The notes under the pieces were generated by a model. It searched no databases. It was not told where the DNA came from and saw nothing but the letters and a program-made list of their open reading frames with translations. A program made the translations under genes and the position numbers. Source: Wallemia ichthyophaga EXF-994 (taxonomy: Eukaryota > Basidiomycota > Wallemiomycetes > Wallemiales > Wallemiaceae). From it: a stretch of 64,000 nucleotides of DNA. The stretch covers positions 185,374-249,373 of the forward strand of contig NW_008806290.1 of assembly GCF_000400465.1 (NCBI RefSeq), read 5' to 3'. Shown in pieces: positions 44,313 to 55,581 of this stretch (positions are counted from its first letter, which is position 1; each line of letters starts with the position of its first letter).

Positions 44313-47089
44313 TCATTTCCCTGCCATCTTCTTGAACTTGGCCTTGGCTTTCTGTTCACTCTTCTCTTCTGCCCTCTCATCACCCAATTGATCCACTTTC
44401 TTACGCATTTTATCCTCATATTTATCCAGCTCCTCTCTGCGTTCCTTCTGCTTATGCCCTGCGATGAACTTGGCATCTTTACGCAACTCCCGTATAGCTC
44501 CCTTTCTCTCCGCCTTAACCTCTGCCTTGAGTTTCGATGTTGCGGCTCGATCGTGATCTGGATCGTATCTCCTATCTGCGTTATAGTTCTCTTCAAACTT
44601 AGGTACGAGCGAGTTGATAGCGATTTGTTTGTGTTGCTGCATTCTCAATGGTCTGCGCGATTGTTTCGCAAATTTTACCTGATTGCCAAGCTGTTGTAGG
44701 GTGTTTTCTGTCTTATTCTGAGGGTATGTGAGCCTAACACTGACAATTCACTACCACTTTAACTCACTTTCACGCTTCCCAACATTCCCCTCTTCTCGAC
44801 CATCCTCAAACTCCCAACGAGTGGATCAAACGCTTCGATGAATCCATCAAGCGCACTCCACATTTGCGCTGCTTCGCGGGAAATCGTGAGTATCCTATCC
44901 ATCACGTCTACCTTGGCTTGTTGTTGGTCAGACTGTGAATTTGATTCGCTTTGAGTGAGCATGTCTCTGAGGTTCGTATCACTTGGCGTAACAACCGGGT
45001 TATTCATCGCCACTCCCCGCAATCGCCCTACATCAGGAACTGGATGCTGTCCCGGAACATTCATTTCCCTGCCAACTCCACCCAGAATAAGCACACTGCT
45101 AATCAGAAAGTTTACTACTTCCGGTATGAATCTCTTTGAGTAATGTTCATACTGCAAAGAAATGCCGCAAAGTACCAAACCTTTGATTATATCACTCAAA
45201 CTCCTTATGCGCGCCTGTGAGAGGTATTGTCCGATAAGCAGTTGTGCTGCAGATCCTACAGGATGACTGTAGTCGGAAGTTGACCACACAACACCAACTA
45301 CCCTAAGTATACTCAGTTCAGGTATCCCTGGCCACGTTTTGCTCTTATCGTTCGTCGCGCCGGCTGAGACACCCTTGTTGAAATTCCGCTCAAGTAGCTC
45401 GAGCTTCTGTTTGAATATATCGGCTGATGGGATTGGCAGTAGTTTTGTGAGCTGCTCAATATGACGAGAAATGGTCTCCATTATCTTCATGTCGACACTC
45501 GTTGACGCTGTGTATAGGAGGTGGTCGAGTAGAACGCCATTAAAGAGCGCCAACTTTGCTTTGTTTTCTTCACCTAATTCGGGGTGATAGAGTGTGCGTA
45601 TTCTCTCAATCATTATTGGGATTTGAGAAGGCTGGATGTTGTTAGATTCAACAATGTCCATGAATTCATCGTGATTCGATGGGCATTCAAAGGTGTATGG
45701 GAGGTTTGAGGAGGTATTTGAGGGTGTTTTTGATGACTTTTTCTTGCTACTAACTAGGTTCTCTACTGGTGCATCATTTTTCTGTGGCATATCACCGAGT
45801 TCGCCTTCATTTGATTCAGCGATGCTATCTTCAGAGTCGTCAGAGTCACCGTCTTGGTAATTCTCCCCCTCCTCATTGACATCCTCATGATCCTCATCAT
45901 CACTTTGCTCACTATCATCACCACCAAGACCCTTACCAATACCATAAGACTCGGCATTTTCCACTTGTTCATCATCTGAGGGGTTTTCATCGTCATGACT
46001 TTCATTCTCAGCCTCCTCTTCTTCTTCACGAGCACGTTGTCTTTTCGCAGCAAAACCACCGGTGGGATTGGTAACTTGAGAGTCATCCTCGCCTCTCATT
46101 CTAAGCAATCTTGCCTTCTCATTCTTTTCAAGTTCTTCTCTAGCTTCGAAAGCCACTTCAGCGTCAGATTTGAGTCGATCGGTAGGTTTTGCGCGTCTAT
46201 CGAAGGCCAATTGTCTAACGAATTGGTCGTAATCTTCGTTACCGCTCTTGTCTCCTTTGTAAGGGGCATTCCTTTCTCTATTCTTTCTCTCCTTCTCCTT
46301 GTCATTTTCTGCTGTACCATCAAAAAGCAGCCCTTTAATATCATCAAGATCAGCATCAACTTGTTCTCTAAGCGCATCGTCATCTTCACGCTGCTGCTGT
46401 CTTTCCATTTTGTGTGCTTTAGATTTAGTGATGAGTTCCTCCATGACCTCTGCCTTAGTTTTGCGTCGAGGGGGTGCATCTGGGTGAGAGTAATCGATGG
46501 GTTCTTCCTCCTCGCCGTCACCAAAGCCGCCGAAAGCGTCAAAACGAGTACTCTCGGCGGGGTCGTCATCATCGGCCAGACCAGCATTAGCAAAGTCATC
46601 GTTAAGAGCGAGGCTCTGGCCGTAATGAGTCAATTCATCATTATCTTCGAGATTGTAGTCGGCGTTGTTTCGAGTACGTTTGCCAGTATTGGCCTTCTCG
46701 GCCTGGTATCGCTCGAGCATCCTATCCTCCTCGTCGAGAGTTGGGTCCTGCTCGCCAAACCTCCTGTCTTTGAATTGGCCTGTTCTGTTTCGGTTCTGGA
46801 GTGCAGGCAGCAGTGCTTCTTTACGACTGTCTATACCGGCTTGCTTGGCTTTGGCGGGTGCACCGAGGCTGCCAATAACTTTTCTACCGCCCACATTATG
46901 CTTGAGGCGCTGCACTTGAGTATCGAACTTGTTAAATTTTGAGTGTATATCGCTGCTGACCTTCTTCTTCTTTTCTTTGTCGGAAGGAGTGGTGGATGTG
47001 CCTTCGAACTTTCTCTTGTTTGGCTGCTGGTGTTTATTTATCCCTGCATTCTGCACTGTTTGCTGGAGTTGCTTCAGTTGTGAAGGCAT
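44313..47089 (-). CDS. NOP14: Nucleolar protein NOP14 (SSU processome)
   Basis: Needed for pre-18S rRNA processing and 40S maturation in the nucleolus. Exons are 44768-47089 and 44313-44717 (50-nt intron, phase 0), giving 908 aa. The N-terminal conserved block is present: SKFNKFDTQVQRLKHNVGGR, RTGQFKDRR and FGEQDPTLDEEDRMLERYQ. A long acidic stretch (E/D runs around residues 330-440) follows, then a helical repeat region. The second exon carries the conserved end LRMQQHKQIAINSLVPKFEE, YDPDHDRAATSKLKAEVKAE and a lysine-rich tail (KAKAKFKKMAGK). The strong antisense ORF of 315 codons over the acidic part is a shadow. It lies 63 bp downstream of LEO1 on the same strand. Confidence 0.93.
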
Positions 47090-47152
47090 TCGTGGGAGAA
47101 ACGGAGAGAGAAGGCATAAAGATATTAATGATATAAATACACAAGGACACTT

Positions 47153-48304
47153 CTAATCCTCCTCATCAGATTCTACACGCTTCTTATAAACCTTCTTCTC
47201 CTGCTCGATGCGGTTTTCTGCGTCTTCAAGTGAGTCAAGCGAGTGTTGACCGTCGTCGTCTTCTTCGTCGTCAATTCCTTCTTCCATAGCGCCGTCCTCT
47301 TCATCCTCCACGACGAATCCATCATCTTGGTCTTTTTCGTAGGTTCCTCGTGCACCTATACGCCTCGAGGCAGCTGCCCTACTAAGATCATCATCATCAC
47401 TACTCCAATCGAGGTTGTGTCCAGAAGCAATGGCTTCCTTCTTCGCGGCAGCTCTCTCCATTTTAGCTTTGTTACGCGCAGATTTCTTATCATCTTCCAT
47501 CTTTTTAAGGAGTTCCTTGTGTGGATCCTTGGATTCTGTTTCTTTATCGACCATTTTCATCTTTGCAGCCTTAAAGTGCTTGTCATTGACAGTCGACGCG
47601 TACTTCTTGTGTACATTTGAAGCCAGTGAAGGTGGTACAAAATTGAGCTGGGTGTCAATCACGCTATCGCCCATAACGACCTGATTCTTTTCGTGATGCA
47701 AGAAAGCGAATTGACGGGGATTTGTACGAGTTTCAGTGTCCGCGTCATGATTGAGGTTTATATCATACATCTCTTTTCCCACTTGCAAGCTCAAGCTGCC
47801 GTCAGACCAGCGAATGAATCTGCTGTTGGATTGTGCAATTGTGTGGCCATCCTCATCTTGATTCCACCTCCATCTGATAGTATTTGAAGTATTGGCGTTT
47901 GAAGGTAGATTCTTATCATCATCTTCAAACGTCTGCCTATCAAAACCAGCAGATTGTATGTTTAAAAAGTTTGGGATTCTGGCAAGTGAATTGTAGGTGG
48001 ATGTGCGTATAGGTGGGAGATTGTTTATATCCATCGTAGCTGTCCTGACTTGCTCAAGGATAACGCCATCATTAGGCATATCCTCTTCATTGTATTCCAA
48101 GGGGTTATTGGTAGGTTGTGTGTGAGCTTCATCCGTGTCATTGTTCTTGTCGTCATTCTTGTCGTCGTTGTCGTCGTTGTCGTCATTAAAACCATTAAAT
48201 TGATTCAAAACCCCAGAATTTCCGTGATTATCGACATTCTCACCACTCACACCACCTTCTCCAAATAAATCGTCCATCAAATCATCGTTATCAGACATAT
48301 TCAC
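47153..48304 (-). CDS. LEO1: RNA polymerase II elongation factor LEO1 (Paf1 complex)
   Basis: Subunit of the Paf1 complex, which travels with RNA polymerase II and supports H2B ubiquitination and H3K4/K36 methylation. One exon, 383 aa. A very acidic N terminus with DDND/DDKND repeats is followed by the LEO1 core: [60 protein letters not shown] and [21 protein letters not shown] lysine-rich helix and a second acidic tail (DDEEDDDGQ) end the protein, with [11 protein letters not shown] last. Two in-frame ATGs, at 48304 and 48298, are equally possible. The start is 30 bp from that of the RPD3 deacetylase on the other strand, so both chromatin genes share a promoter. Confidence 0.93.
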   Translation of the reverse strand: MNMSDNDDLMDDLFGEGGVSGENVDNHGNSGVLNQFNGFNDDNDDNDDKNDDKNNDTDEAHTQPTNNPLEYNEEDMPNDGVILEQVRTATMDINNLPPIRTSTYNSLARIPNFLNIQSAGFDRQTFEDDDKNLPSNANTSNTIRWRWNQDEDGHTIAQSNSRFIRWSDGSLSLQVGKEMYDINLNHDADTETRTNPRQFAFLHHEKNQVVMGDSVIDTQLNFVPPSLASNVHKKYASTVNDKHFKAAKMKMVDKETESKDPHKELLKKMEDDKKSARNKAKMERAAAKKEAIASGHNLDWSSDDDDLSRAAASRRIGARGTYEKDQDDGFVVEDEEDGAMEEGIDDEEDDDGQHSLDSLEDAENRIEQEKKVYKKRVESDEED

Positions 48305-48334
48305 CGGCTGTTGGTCGTTTCAATCCAACCAATC

Positions 48335-49786
48335 ATGTTCAATCCGAGTACGTCTTCCAGTTCAAATAAAAGGGTCTGTTACTTCCATGATAGCGATATT
48401 GGCCATTACCACTACGGTCCGAACCACCCCATGAAGCCTACTAGAGTAAATATGTGTCATAGCCTTGTTATGAATTATGGACTCTACAATAAAATGGAAA
48501 TCTACCGCGCTAAACCTGCGACGCGTAAGGAAATGACTCAGTTCCACACGGATGAGTATGTAGACTTCTTGAATAGAATTTCACCGGACAATATGGATTC
48601 CTATGCCAAAGAGCAAGCCAAGTGTGGGTGTTATCACTGTTTCTTCTTTGCTGTTTTAACACCACTGCCAGTCAACGTAGGCGATGATTGCCCTGTTTTC
48701 GATGGTCTGTTCGAGTATTGCTCCATTTCTGCAGGTGGTTCAATGGAGGGTGCCGCTCGACTCAGCCGCAACAAGACAGATATTGCCATTAACTGGGCTG
48801 GTGGTCTCCATCACGCTAAGAAAGCTGAAGCTTCCGGTTTCTGCTACATCAACGACATTGTTCTCGGGATCCTCGAACTCCTCCGCTACCACGACCGCGT
48901 CCTCTACATCGATATCGACATCCATCACGGCGATGGAGTCGAAGAGGCATTCTACACCACTGACCGTGTCATGACGGTATCCTTCCACAAATTCGGTGAA
49001 TATTTTCCAGGTACGGGCGACCTCAAAGATATAGGTTTGGGGAAGGGAAGGAAATATTCCTTGAACGTGCCTTTGCGAGACGGGATAACGGATAGCAACT
49101 ACCAGTCGATATTCGAGCCAGTAATCGAACACGTCATGTCGTGGTACAAGCCGAGTGCCGTGGTGCTCCAAAGCGGCTCCGACAGCTTAAGCGGGGACAA
49201 GCTGGGCTGTTTCAACTTGAGCATGCGCGGGCACGCCAACTGCGTGTCGTTTGTGAAGAAATTTAACCTCCCCCTCCTCCTACTCGGCGGGGGCGGGTAC
49301 ACGATCCGCAACGTCAGTCGCGCGTGGGCGTACGAGACGGGTATTGCCGTCGGGCAGGAACTCAGCCCTCATCTACCAATCACTGAGTACCACGACTACT
49401 TCGCCCCTTCACATACACTCGACGTACCCGCTTCCAACATGGAAGACCTCAATACTAAGCAGTACTTGTTTAATTTGAAAGCAGCCATTTTCGAGAACCT
49501 CCGCGATATAGACTTTACTCCTAGCGTTCAACTCCAGCCCGTACCACGTATGCTTCATGACGACGACGACGATCATGTCCTTGAAGACCGCGATGACCCC
49601 AACTCTAGACGCCCGCAGAGATTGTGGGATAGAAACGTGCAGAGGGACGACGAGTTTAGCGACAGCGACGGCGAGGGTGAGGGTGAGAATGCGAGCGGTA
49701 TTCGTGGTGTGCGTGCCAAACTTAACGGCGATTCTAACGCCAGACGGAATGAACAGAGCTATGCGAGTACACAGCCGGTTATATGA
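48335..49786 (+). CDS. RPD3: Class I histone deacetylase, RPD3 type
   Basis: Zinc-dependent deacetylase of Sin3/Rpd3-type corepressor complexes. Exons are 48335-48623 and 48672-49786, giving 467 aa. Conserved core: [79 protein letters not shown] (tandem His), the zinc site [16 protein letters not shown], and [20 protein letters not shown] with the catalytic Tyr. The C-terminal tail is acidic and disordered. The 48-nt intron is a multiple of three and has no stop in frame, so an unspliced reading adds 16 foreign residues ([16 protein letters not shown]) between QAK and NVGDD; the family alignment shows it must be removed. The start is the first ATG, 24 bp inside the longest open frame. Confidence 0.95.
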   Translation: MFNPSTSSSSNKRVCYFHDSDIGHYHYGPNHPMKPTRVNMCHSLVMNYGLYNKMEIYRAKPATRKEMTQFHTDEYVDFLNRISPDNMDSYAKEQAKCGCYHCFFFAVLTPLPVNVGDDCPVFDGLFEYCSISAGGSMEGAARLSRNKTDIAINWAGGLHHAKKAEASGFCYINDIVLGILELLRYHDRVLYIDIDIHHGDGVEEAFYTTDRVMTVSFHKFGEYFPGTGDLKDIGLGKGRKYSLNVPLRDGITDSNYQSIFEPVIEHVMSWYKPSAVVLQSGSDSLSGDKLGCFNLSMRGHANCVSFVKKFNLPLLLLGGGGYTIRNVSRAWAYETGIAVGQELSPHLPITEYHDYFAPSHTLDVPASNMEDLNTKQYLFNLKAAIFENLRDIDFTPSVQLQPVPRMLHDDDDDHVLEDRDDPNSRRPQRLWDRNVQRDDEFSDSDGEGEGENASGIRGVRAKLNGDSNARRNEQSYASTQPVI

Positions 49787-49899
49787 TAAAACATAGCAAA
49801 CGAAATCTAACAAGGTAAAACTTGATGTAATATTACATGGACATATAAAACGGCGTATGCGTACTGCTTAATGCTTGCTGCCAACTATAACATGGGTGA

Positions 49900-50638
49900 T
49901 CAGCTGGCGTGTAAACCACTCCCACTCATACTCGCGCGTAACTGCATCTCTCTCTCGGCCAACTCAGCCAGATGAACCTGCAAGGCCAGTGAGCCGACCT
50001 GCAATTCGAGATTACTGCTGACGAGCGCAGACCAGTTCTTCTCGAGTGCATTGAGTCTATCGCCCAACTTGCCCTGTTCAGTCTTGCGCAATCTGTTGAT
50101 ATCGACAACCCTGTCGCGGGTGTGTTGCGAGTGAGTCTCCAACATCCGCGCGTCATTGTCGAGGGAATGATTAGAGACTTTCCACGCGTTTGCGCCGAGT
50201 GCAGTGAGTAATTCAAGATTGCTTGTTCGCTGTTGCTGGTATTCGGCGGTAATTGCGGCTGCGTTGAGCGACTGCTTCCATGGCGATTCCGCGGTGCTGC
50301 CGTCGCTGCCCTCAACATCCTCGGGCTCGGCCAGGGCATAACGGGAGCCGTCGAAGGCTGTGAGAGGGCTGCCGTGACCCACCCGCTCCAATTCCTGCGT
50401 GAGGAGGTGGCTAGAGGAGAGCGACGTAGATTCGTGTGGAGAAATATCGCTTGCTGGATTTGTATCGCCACTCCTCATTTCCTCAGCTACAAGACGTGCG
50501 GCGGCATCGCGCAGGTCTGGAGGTGGATAATGAGCGTGGAGTAGAGCGGGATACCAGCCACCCACGCTGATCGCTATCGATCTCCCTATCGTAGTAAGGC
50601 AGGCTGTCTAATTTGTAGTCTGCCTGCGTCGCTGACAT
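49900..50638 (-). CDS. Pre-mRNA splicing factor SPF27/Cwf7 (BCAS2)
   Basis: Subunit of the Prp19 (NTC) complex, which activates the spliceosome. Exons are 50566-50638 and 49900-50516 (49-nt intron), giving 229 aa. The family start DSLPYYDREIDSDQHLRDAA is created by the splice, followed by ARLVAEEMRSGD, a variable linker, then the coiled-coil core: SLNAAAITAEYQQQRTSNLE, ALGANAWKVSNHSLDNDARM and LEKNWSALVSSNLELQVGSL. The last helix (LAELAEREMQLRA) ends the protein. Length agrees with human BCAS2 (225 aa). The ATG is 27 bp from the ATG of the V-ATPase F gene on the other strand. Confidence 0.9.
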
Positions 50639-50665
50639 GGCTGTACCGGTTCAAGGAGCACTTCC

Positions 50666-51073
50666 ATGGCCACCAAACGCACACTTATTGCAGCTATAGG
50701 CGATGACGATACAATAACGGGGCTGCTGTTGGCCGGCATCGGCAATGTGGACGAGGGGAGCGAGAAGAAGCAATCCAACTTCTACGTCCACGAGCAGCAC
50801 GCGCAGTTGAGTGTGTTGGAGGACCATTTCAGGCAATTCACGCAGGAGAGAGAGGATATAGCCATTCTACTGATAAATCAGCACATCGCTGAGCTTATTC
50901 GCCCGCTTGTTGAAAAGTATACGCAGCCATTCCCTGCGCTGCTTGAGATTCCATCCAAGGAGCATCCCTACGGTGGGGATATATACTACACACAACACCC
51001 TCCCTTACACTTACCCACAGACCCAGAAAAGGATACCATCCTTAAACGCGTGCAGAAATTAGTCGGCGATTAG
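50666..51073 (+). CDS. VMA7: V-type ATPase subunit F
   Basis: Central-stalk subunit of the V1 sector of the vacuolar proton pump. Exons are 50666-50972 and 51021-51073, giving 119 aa, the length of yeast Vma7 (118). Motifs: LIAAIGDDDTITGLLLAGIG at the start, EDIAILLINQHIAELIRPLV, TQPFPALLEIPSKEHPYD and the end PEKDTILKRVQKLVGD. The 48-nt intron (50973-51020) is a multiple of three and lacks an in-frame stop; read through, it would insert GGDIYYTQHPPLHLPT between HPY and DPEKD, which no family member has. Another V-ATPase gene, VMA12, lies 7 kb away but nothing suggests a functional cluster. Confidence 0.93.
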   Translation: MATKRTLIAAIGDDDTITGLLLAGIGNVDEGSEKKQSNFYVHEQHAQLSVLEDHFRQFTQEREDIAILLINQHIAELIRPLVEKYTQPFPALLEIPSKEHPYGGDIYYTQHPPLHLPTDPEKDTILKRVQKLVGD

Positions 51074-52523
51074 GTAACCCTTAATGCTATCTAATTGGGT
51101 ATTGCTGATTTCATACTCATAACAGCCGCGCTCAGATTCTTGATAAGGCTACACAAGCTCAAACATTGTATGATTATAATCAATATATCGCATTTATGGC
51201 TCGTGACGTCTGTTTGGAGAAGAGTCCAAATTTGCTGTCTTGGATGAGTGCAACGTCCATGTGAATTGCGCGTAGTATACTACACTTACTCAATAATATA
51301 AAGATTGACAAGACCACTCGCAATGTGTCTCCTTCATCCTTATCTGCTAATCTAGTGAAAAACACCGAGGAAAATGCACAAGCGAATACGCAGGAGAGAA
51401 GCCACAAAAGCGGCCTAAAAAGCGGCAAAGTTACTCTTAAATGCAGCTTCAGCCAGTGTATCAAAGGGGATGTGAAAATCTTGTTTGGAAACTTGTCTTA
51501 GAATGACAACAAGGTGAGCCAAATCAGTAGATGAGAGAGGAGTGTATATTCTCAGTCAAAATTCCAAGCATTTAGCTAAATCAAATGCACTCAATCATTT
51601 ATTAGAGATTGTTCTGGAATTAGTCTGATAGAGTGAAATAATTAGTCTTGAAAGCTAGCAGCGTGTGCAGAAGCGTTGATGATGAAAGGCTAACCATAAT
51701 GCCTTAAGCTTCATCGGCATGTTCAGCGCTATGATATTAGTTTCCCTCGTGAAGACTCCTCTTGTGTTGTAACAATTTCCCACACTGCGTAAAGTGCGTA
51801 TCAAGCATGTTGCATTTAAAGGGCTTTTCTGCTGGAAGATTGTTATGGGGTTATGGATGTTTGTTAAGCTTGCCAAGCTTTGGCTTTCTGAGATGGAGTG
51901 GGGTAGGATTGTTCAACTCGACGTCTGGCTGCTAACAGTGTAAGCCTGGGCCTGTATTATAAATGACCATTCGAAGCGTCTCTAGGTCGCAATAACTTAC
52001 TCATTCTGCGCTGTGGTTCCTCCTGGTCATAAAATTTTGGCCTGGAAGTTGGATTATCGCCCAGTACCTGTTTGAGATGCTCATAACTCGTTGAGCTGCT
52101 GGTGTTAATGAATTAATGGGTGTTTGTATCTTGGTGAATTGAAATATACAGAGAAGTGGGTGAATACCAAGGCGAAGATACTCCTCCGGATAACAAGTAA
52201 ATCACATCAAAATTACTCCTAAACTTGAACTGCTTAGCTCTGTGCCAGCAATTATGTTGAAATTTGTTTCAAGTTCTTATGTTTGTCTGTTCAGCCAGGA
52301 TTCAAAATTTTCATTCACGCTGCTGAGAGTGCACCGATATCAAACCAAATCGCTTAGCAAGGAAATCATAGATATACGCTGACCAAAGCATTATGTATGT
52401 CAGCCAGCAACAAAGTCAATCGAAATAACAAATTCATTTAATATACAATTCCATAACAAGAGCAAGAAGAACGGCGAAAAACCTAAACAGTTGTAGTGTA
52501 TTATACAATCCAATCTCTATAAC
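51074..52523. other. Gene-poor stretch of 1.45 kb
   Basis: The longest region here without a recognisable gene, between the 3' ends of VMA7 and the PRELI gene. Two minus-strand ORFs (51180-51464, 94 codons, and 51655-51876, 73 codons) have odd composition and no family resemblance, and frames are broken throughout by stops. I found no inverted or long direct repeats, tRNA boxes or retroelement motifs. It may be decayed coding sequence, a noncoding transcript or plain spacer. Confidence 0.4.
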
Positions 52524-53125
52524 TCATATGAGCTGCTCTAGCGTATGCAAATACCCTGCCCGCTGTTTATGCAATCCCTTCTGAAACCGCTTGATAGTGT
52601 AATTCTCGATCCGTGAGCGCATAACATGCACGCCGATATCCATCCACGAGGAGGTAGATTTGCCGATGTTACTTATAACAGTAGCGTGAGTGTAGTGTTC
52701 TGTCTGTGAGTTGTTGTTGCACCCGCTAAAGCGCGCATCCTCCACCAAGCGCATCAGCTTAACGTGATCGATGTTATACGACTTGCACTCGAGCGTCTCC
52801 CCCACGGCATCCACGCGACTCTCCTCCACCACCCAGCTCTCTGCCCGCTCGACGAGGTTCTTCGGCAGCCATTTGGGCAGCTGGCCGCGTTTGAGGATGA
52901 GGCGTGTGCTGTGCAGCGTGTTGTCGGGTGCCACTGCCCGCCTGAGCACATCCACACTGACGATATGGCCCGCGAATGGGTTTGGGTAGCGAAGGAAGAA
53001 GGCCCTGGCACACAAGTTGAACGGGAAGCTGCGGGGAGTGAGAGGGCGAACACACCTAAACACTAGAAACACTAGAAACACTAGACACACTCGTAGACGC
53101 TGCTTATCGAGAAGCTGTTCACCAT
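52524..53125 (-). CDS. PRELI/MSF1 (Ups) family phospholipid transfer protein
   Basis: Intermembrane-space lipid carrier family; with Mdm35-type partners it moves phosphatidic acid or phosphatidylserine between mitochondrial membranes. Exons are 53091-53125 and 52524-53028 (62-nt intron), giving 179 aa. The joined start MVNSFSISSVYDFPFNLCA is followed by the hallmark AFFLRYPNPFAGHIVSVDVL, TLHSTRLILKRGQLPKWLPK, AESWVVEESRVDAVGETLEC and a final helix region. The Ups1/Ups2/Ups3 type cannot be settled. The intron contains three tandem 9-bp units (CACTAGAAA, 53061-53087), unusual among the otherwise simple introns. Its start is 73 bp from that of CCDC47, which lies on the other strand. Confidence 0.88.
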
Positions 53126-53198
53126 CCTTCTCCTTCTTGGTTGCGGTCCAAGAGAAGCGAGCGTTGGTTACGTTCCACCAACACATATCACATATCGC

Positions 53199-54456
53199 AT
53201 GGCAGACAGCACCCCATCGAGACTGAGCAACGTCTTCAAGACTTTCATGCCTCCGCCTCGCACTGGTCTCGCAGACTCCAACTACACAGGCGTCGAGCTG
53301 CAGTGGAAGATGTTCGTCATCAGGCCTGCGCTGTTCAAGTGGGATCTGATTGGATTGGCGTTGGTATTGGTCTACATTCTCTGGTCATTTGTTGGTCGCC
53401 GCTGGAACAAGCGTATTGCGGATAGCTGGTGGGTAGCGTAGCGGGACACGTGCACAAACTCACACTTAATCAGGGCCAACCACTGGCGCGCAGTGATCAA
53501 CAAGCAAGTAGCCGTAGTCAATGTCTTCAAGCACTCGCCCACCTTGGCCGACGGCCCCACAGATTTCCTGACTTATGCGAGTGGCCGTCGCGGAATGGAG
53601 AGGCTGTACACGCACATACACACCCGCCCCCGCCACGACATCTTCCAGCAACTGTTCAACACGGCCTGGTCACTCGTAGACTTCAACGCCGACTCGGCAG
53701 ATAACGTCTCCATCACTGCCACACTCACACCCGGCGCGGGCGGCCAGGATGTCGGCTTCGTCTATGCCCTCGTGCGTAAGAGCAAAATGACAAATCTGCG
53801 CAAGAAACGTTTTGATTTGGGTCTCACCAGGACCGTCGATGGGGGTGAGGACTGGACGGATTTCGCTCCGATGGCCGAAGTACACGCGCTGGCTACGTCT
53901 TTCGCTAAACCGCACCTCACTGGCTTAGTGGAGACGGTGCGCGAGAAGGGCGATCTGCTCAATTGGCTCATCATCTCAGACCAGCCCGCTGCGAAACCCA
54001 CAAAGGGGCCACTCAACCCAGACGAGAAAGAGAGAGTGATCGAATTGAATTTGAGACTGCCGGAAGATGTCACCGCGCTTACTCCTTATATCATGCTCGT
54101 ATTTAACCTCATCGACGCCATTCACCTCCAGAAACTCTCCCTTAATGCTGATGTGAGTTGGTTGGTGTGTTCTAGCATTGCGCTTAATCTAACAACTCCA
54201 TCAGACTCTCCGCCGCTTACAAAAGAATCGCGTCGAGCTAGGCGCTTCTCTCGCTAAGGAATACGCTAAACAACTCGAAGATGAAGAAGAAGAGAGGACT
54301 GGCAAGTCGGCAGAAGAGCGCAAACGCATTGCCAAGAAAGCCATCGAGGATGCCAAGTATGAGAAAATGTCCAACGAAGATAGACGCAAATATGAAGAAA
54401 AAGAGCGCAAAAAGGTGGCTAGGAAGGCGCAACCCAAGCCAAAAATGAAGCGTTAG
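53199..54456 (+). CDS. CCDC47 family ER membrane protein (PAT complex)
   Basis: ER protein of the CCDC47/calumin family, which in animals acts with Asterix in the PAT complex for multipass membrane protein insertion and affects ER calcium. Exons are 53199-53428, 53474-54152 and 54205-54456, giving 386 aa. One membrane segment (WDLIGLALVLVYILWSFVG) is near the N terminus. The conserved globular part follows: RAVINKQVAVVNVFKHSPTL, YTHIHTRPRHDIFQQLFNTA, VYALVRKSKMTNLRKKRFDL and YIMLVFNLIDAIHLQKLSLN. The third exon encodes the charged C-terminal coiled coil (LQKNRVELGASLAKEYAKQ to KMKR). The joining of IADSW to ANHWRAVINK across the first intron matches the family's NRKLAEKW pattern. Confidence 0.85.
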
Positions 54457-54558
54457 CCTGGTCGATAGAGTTGAAAATTTAATAAAAATATACAACAAAT
54501 GGAATATAACCTGATTTACCAATGAATAATCCCATCTTTCACTCATCTCTGCCATGTT

Positions 54559-55497
54559 TCAGTTGTGTTTCGCAAAACTCTCATCCAGCTTGAGTGCATT
54601 TATTGTCCTGAGCTTCTCCACCTACCCAAGGCATTGTGTTAGTGGTGTATGCCTCACAATACACTAACAATCCCCACCAATCTGACGAAATCTGGCTCGC
54701 GCACGACTCGAAGAATGGATTCAGTGAGCAGCTCGTCATTCTCGACGTTAACATTCACATTATCAGCGCCTTCCATCTCCCTAAATGTAGTGCCAGAGTC
54801 AACCAAGTTACATCTCCTACGTTTCTGACTGGGAGAGGGGGCTGAGAAGCCCGTTTGGGAGTGTCTCAAAGACTGGCTGAGCTGTAATTGCGTCTGTGTT
54901 TGTAATTGTGTCGGAGGAGGCATAAATGTACTTGACTGGCTGGCTGATGGCACTCCAGACATGCTGTTCAATCTGTTCAAATTTTCCTTTTTCCCATTTT
55001 CACATCTGAGCAGAGGAATCGTGTCATTGGCAGCGACGCAATCGACTCCAAGTCTTCGAATACGACCTACAAACTCCATAGCCGAGGCGTTTGTCGTGAA
55101 TGTTATCTGGAATCTGCCATCGGACTTGTGTGGTGGGGTGTGGGCGTAGGCTATTTGAGCTACTGTAATATACGCCACTTACATGCTTCACCATGACTAT
55201 ATTCTCTTTGAAAATCACCTTGGGCGATGCTGTACCTATCTCCACTGTTTCCTGCGACTCGTTTAATGGCGCATTGAGCACACCAAGTTTCGACTTTACC
55301 ATCGTATCAACGCTACCACTCTCATACGTTATGCAAACCGTCAGCCTCCCCTTTTCCCCCTCTCGCCCATCTCTCTCCGCGTGCGAGATCTCCAGCGTTG
55401 CGGCCATCGATGGAGAAATGAACGTTGACCAGTGTTGCGCGTCTATTTGCGACGATCTGAGATATTTCTTCAGTGGGAAACGCAGCGTAGTCGACAT
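54559..55497 (-). CDS. REC114: REC114-like meiotic recombination protein
   Basis: Probable Rec114, a Spo11 cofactor that with Mei4 and Mer2 forms condensates needed for meiotic double-strand breaks. Exons are 55183-55497, 54678-55124 and 54559-54621, giving 274 aa. The N-terminal half is a PH-like fold ending in SDGRFQITFTTNASAMEFVG, where Rec114 families have conserved DG-F-v-F strands. A disordered Q/S-rich middle has a basic patch (SQKRRRC). The C-terminal helices LLTESILRVVREPDFVRLVE and KLRTINALKLDESFAKHN resemble the Mei4-binding end of Rec114 (pattern DP-F--LVE-ve). The last helix is assembled by the second intron. Rec114 is fast-evolving, so this rests on pattern and layout, not strong identity. 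PH-like adaptors of other kinds remain possible. Confidence 0.62.
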
Positions 55498-55581
55498 GGG
55501 TTATGGATGTTGTCAATCAAGACAAGAAACACACAAGACAAAGAATCTGGAAATCTGCAAAATACATGTAAAATTACACCC

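Noticed and set aside
45995-46942. 315-codon plus-strand ORF
   Set aside because: It lies antisense to the acidic part of NOP14, where GAA/GAG/GAT codons leave the opposite strand open and rich in F, S and L. No family resemblance.
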